Shown here: one piece after another, positions 45,863 through 64,000 of the stretch
Numbering within the stretch: the stretch's first letter is position 1
How the letters are laid out: every line of letters begins with the position of its first letter
From: Oncomelania hupensis
Taxonomy: Eukaryota > Mollusca > Gastropoda > Littorinimorpha > Pomatiopsidae
NCBI GenBank assembly: GCA_036898135.1
Contig: CM072519.1
Span: forward strand, 68,141,340-68,205,339
DNA length: 64,000 nt
Direction of reading: 5' to 3'
Position numbers and translations under genes: made by a program
The notes under the pieces: generated by a model
What the model saw: only the letters and a program-made list of their open reading frames with translations
Database searches by the model: none
What the model was told of the DNA's origin: nothing

Positions 45863-46570
45863 CAGGCATGCCTACCCTCAATTTGAAGTTTCAGCATTAG
45901 TTTTTTCAAATTTCCGTATTACGATTTCCGTATTTACTTTTACTATTTATTGTTTTTGCACTCATCCTTTTTGATATTATGCGAAGAATCCAGTGATAGA
46001 TTTGCTGCCACACTCTTCTTTTCTTCTCCAAAGCCTCGCAATTCTTGATATGCTTTGGGCCTTTCAAGTGCCGCTTGATGTCGTTCATATGATTATCACC
46101 GGCGGAGATGCCAAACTGGTTGGCACACATCGTACTTTTGAGTCAGTGCTGCCGCGAATAACGAAAGGACACTTTCCCGAATACGAGGCAATACATGTCT
46201 GCCCCTTGCGCGGTTTCTTTGAAGATTCAGATTCACAATCATTTTGCTTAGAATTCTATGTGACGAGCACCGATCTTCACTGCGACTGCAAAAACTGGTT
46301 CGGCAAACTTCGGTGCCTCTACCGGAAACTTTGATGCCACGTGTCTCTACAGCGACTGCGCATTGCGGCATTAAACCGGGTTCGGCCGTCTTCAGAAAAA
46401 GGTCAGGCGGTGCATTACCACAGGCCAACAAGTTTGATTTTTTTTCACCCAATGTTGTTTTTATTTATTTCCGGACCATGAAACAAGTATCCGTATTTTC
46501 CGTAGCGCTTGCCGAGTTTTTTTTCATTTCCGGAAAAAATACGGAAATTCTGTACGGGTAGGTATGCCTG
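45863..46570 (-). mobile_element. Short hAT-like element with zinc-finger remnant, 6-bp TSD
   Basis: The ends CAGGCATGCCTACCCTC and, inverted, CAGGCATACCTACCCGT are flanked by CTGTAA (45857-45862, 46571-46576). On the - strand a broken frame reads CPFVIRGS...VRCV, then after a shift CANQFGISAGDNHMNDIKRH and LKGPKH, a CX2C...HX5H-type finger. This is homologous to the finger in 57710-58598. The rest of a transposase is absent. Confidence 0.82.
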
Positions 46571-48550
46571 CTGTAACAATGCCACAGGTCTTGGTTAAAT
46601 AATGCCTAACCATATCAAACATGTACAATAATACACTTGAAGCAAACACATTCACCGCATTGAGCATGCTATCAATGACAGGTAGTGTCTATATTAGTGT
46701 TACTCAGGATTGATGACACCAAACAATCCTGACCATTTTCAAATCAACGCACACACCACACACATACAGTACAATTGTATGAACAGTATACACAATACCA
46801 AACTACTCATCATCAAAATAACAACCAGTTAAAACGCTTTTTATCACTCCAGTCCCAAGGTTAATCTGAAATTCATTCACAAGGTGTCTGAAATTTGATT
46901 TGTGCAGAGACACTGGTTCTTGACGCAAAGTTCTTTGTGTTTGACAATGAAAGATTTGATCTTGATCACTTCCATTTGAAGTATGTCTTCATTTCGAAAT
47001 ATCACCCTTTCAAACCGGCCTTTCTCAAGTTTATTTGAAAATATTTGAAATTCCAAGCAATATGTTCCACAATTCAAATCTGCACAAACTTTTCGACCCT
47101 GCTCTACCCATGGACATTTGTAGTCCAATATTGTTTGATATTAATAGACCAAACTGTGATATTATTATCACTACAAAAATACATCTGCTTTGTGGATAGT
47201 TTTTTTCACAGTAACACCTCCACCTACATTACACACGCAAACATAAGCATAGGTAAATGTTTGGGGATGTAGTTTTTAAGTAACCTTGAGTATAGTGCTG
47301 GTGATTATGATTATATATACACATTGTTTTCACAAAAGCTTTCATTGTTGGTGAACAATGGCAAACGACACAAACCCTCGTTGAATATCTATCACAAGAG
47401 AGTAGCCACCACTACAAAGGCACATCACTACAATGACTGCAAATGCACATCACATCAATAAGTTGGATCTTCTTTATCAGAAGATAACAAAAACAGCCAT
47501 TAAAGAAACAACATCTAGAACTGAATGTCATTGCCTGAGAAATAAATCCAAAAACAGAATAAGCCTCAGATGTAAATCGCATGGAACCCTAGGGCCTTTC
47601 AGTTCAAGTTGCATACAGCATAGCCGAGATGAGACAAGGCGTGTCCCTCTATTCAGTCTTAGCAGATGGTGACTAACTAGGCTTACCCACCACTACGAAC
47701 TGCAGATCTTCTTGAGGTTATTAGTCAGATGGATCGCATCGGCATGGCCAGGCCCAGCTCTTCCCCTCTTCACATAAAGGAAGGGGAAGGAGAATCCGAC
47801 TGCCTCGCCTCCAGCCTCGTAGGCAGGCCTCAACACTGCCTTGCTGAAGCTGACCTAGAGGAAGTAAAGAGTGTCGTCAAGTCTCAGCTAAACTGAATGT
47901 TGAAGCCTGTGTTATAATAGCACATGTAGTACTAGCAAAGTGAACAGAATAGCTATAAGTGAAGAGGTCACTGCAAGTGGAGGACAGGATCCCATAAGGA
48001 TTATGTCTAAAATGCTGTCCTTTAGCCCCTGTTCTTGAGGTGAGACAACCACTGGTGTTTACATTCACGTTTTGGTCTCCCTACAGTAGTGATGGCAGCT
48101 GTGCTATCCTTTCAATTCCATCAGGTTCGTGCGCTGCCCCTGCAGTTGAAGAGAGTTAGCGCAGACCCCACAAAAAATGCACAGCCAGTCACTACTGTCA
48201 AGAGCTGTAGCTGAGGGTTAAAGTTGGTTTACTTTTGTTTTCACAGAAGCTTTCAACCTTGGCGAACAACGACTAAAGGAAACAAACCCTCGTGTCACAA
48301 ACAATTGGACTAGGATGCGCGTTATTAGTTCTAGGGTCAATTTTAACATTGAACATAAATACTGGCAGTATCTTTCACCCAAGATAAGTACTGTTAATGC
48401 GGAAAAATCCACAGAGGTGAATTGGAGGTGCAAATTCACACTGACTAATTTCAAACTCTGCCCCCCAAATATTTCTATTTAACATTAATTAATTTCAGCA
48501 AATTTCAATTTTTTGTTGTTGTTTTGGCTAATCTTTGTGATGAAAAACCC
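46571..48550. other. PIGN downstream region
   Basis: Likely includes the PIGN 3' UTR near 48.3-48.5 kb. A segment 'ttttcacaraagctttca' with 'acaaaccctcgt' occurs twice, at 47330-47390 and 48237-48300. A moderately GC-rich block lies at 47690-48200. A 83-codon open frame at 46877-47128 (-) has no recognised similarity. Confidence 0.4.
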
Positions 48551-63584
<15,034 letters not shown>

Positions 63585-63795
63585 CTGAAATAATAGAGCG
63601 GAACTCTTCACTTCCATTGCAGATGAGACAGAGCCTAAAGCCAAAGCAGATCAAACTGTTTTCTATACATGGATTTCACGTTATAAAAAAAAGCTTCTTC
63701 AGGAGTTAAAAGCCAACTCTAGGATACTTTAAATTGTATAATTCTAATAAACATTTATCGTTAATGTATATCCAAATAGGATTCTTTTCATCAGT

Positions 63796-63923
63796 GGTGT
63801 GCGTGTGTGTGGTGTGGGTGAGTGGGTAAGAGGGTGTAAGAGGGTGTAAGTGTGTGTATGTTTGTGAGTGGGTGTGGGTGCGTGTGTGTGTGTGTGTGTG
63901 TGTATGTTTGTGAGTGTGTGTGT

Positions 63924-63967
<44 letters not shown>
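63796..63967. repeat. (GT)n-rich microsatellite
   Basis: GT repeats with GGGT and TATG interruptions, the final ~40 bp pure GT. PIGN intron at the window edge. Confidence 0.95.
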
Positions 63968-63970
<3 letters not shown>

Positions 63971-64000
63971 GAAGGTTTCAAGCTTCTTATTTTGCTCAAA

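Noticed and set aside
46877..47128. 83-codon - strand ORF as a small gene
   Set aside because: No similarity, no splice or start support, AT-rich flank of PIGN; length compatible with chance.

Overview
This is eukaryotic nuclear DNA from an animal. It has long AT-rich introns with consensus GT-AG splice sites, many transposon families, tRNA-derived SINEs and micro/minisatellites. Protein similarity plus the repeat style (RTE and L2/CR1 LINEs, 'TGACCTTGACCTT' dispersed repeats, tRNA-SINEs with (AAT)n tails) suggests a marine lophotrochozoan, most likely a mollusc and perhaps a gastropod. That placement is an inference; the sequence does not prove it.

Three host genes account for the conserved coding sequence. 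METTL17 (+ strand, 14 visible exons, 525-15257, 5' end outside the window) is the mitochondrial small-subunit assembly factor of the Rsm22 family. METTL3 (+ strand, 16 exons, 16967-37965, complete, predicted 573 aa) is the catalytic subunit of the mRNA m6A writer. It starts only 1.7 kb after the METTL17 stop codon. PIGN (- strand, last 10 exons, 63584 down to 48551, 5' half outside the window) is the ER enzyme that adds ethanolamine phosphate to the first GPI mannose. METTL3 and PIGN are convergent.

The rest is introns and intergenic DNA filled with mobile elements. They include an apparently intact Tc1-like transposon in METTL3 intron 2 and a 4.2-kb multi-exon hAT-like transposon, decayed, between METTL3 and PIGN. 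There are two groups of short hAT-like elements, one with 8-bp and one with 6-bp target duplications; two of the 6-bp group carry only a zinc-finger ORF. Also present are three copies of a piggyBac-like TTAA MITE with 20-bp palindromes, a mariner-derived foldback, a pogo-like MITE, RTE and L2/CR1 LINE pieces, and at least four tRNA-SINE types. Several insertions are nested, so their relative ages can be read directly.

The least explained signals are three. One is a 2.5-kb stretch of METTL3 intron 2 with ten exact copies of GTGACATTTGTGAC in both orientations. The second is a tandemly duplicated 3' splice site in METTL3. The third is a ~1-kb 19-bp minisatellite, with a 38-bp higher-order period, beside a PIGN splice acceptor.
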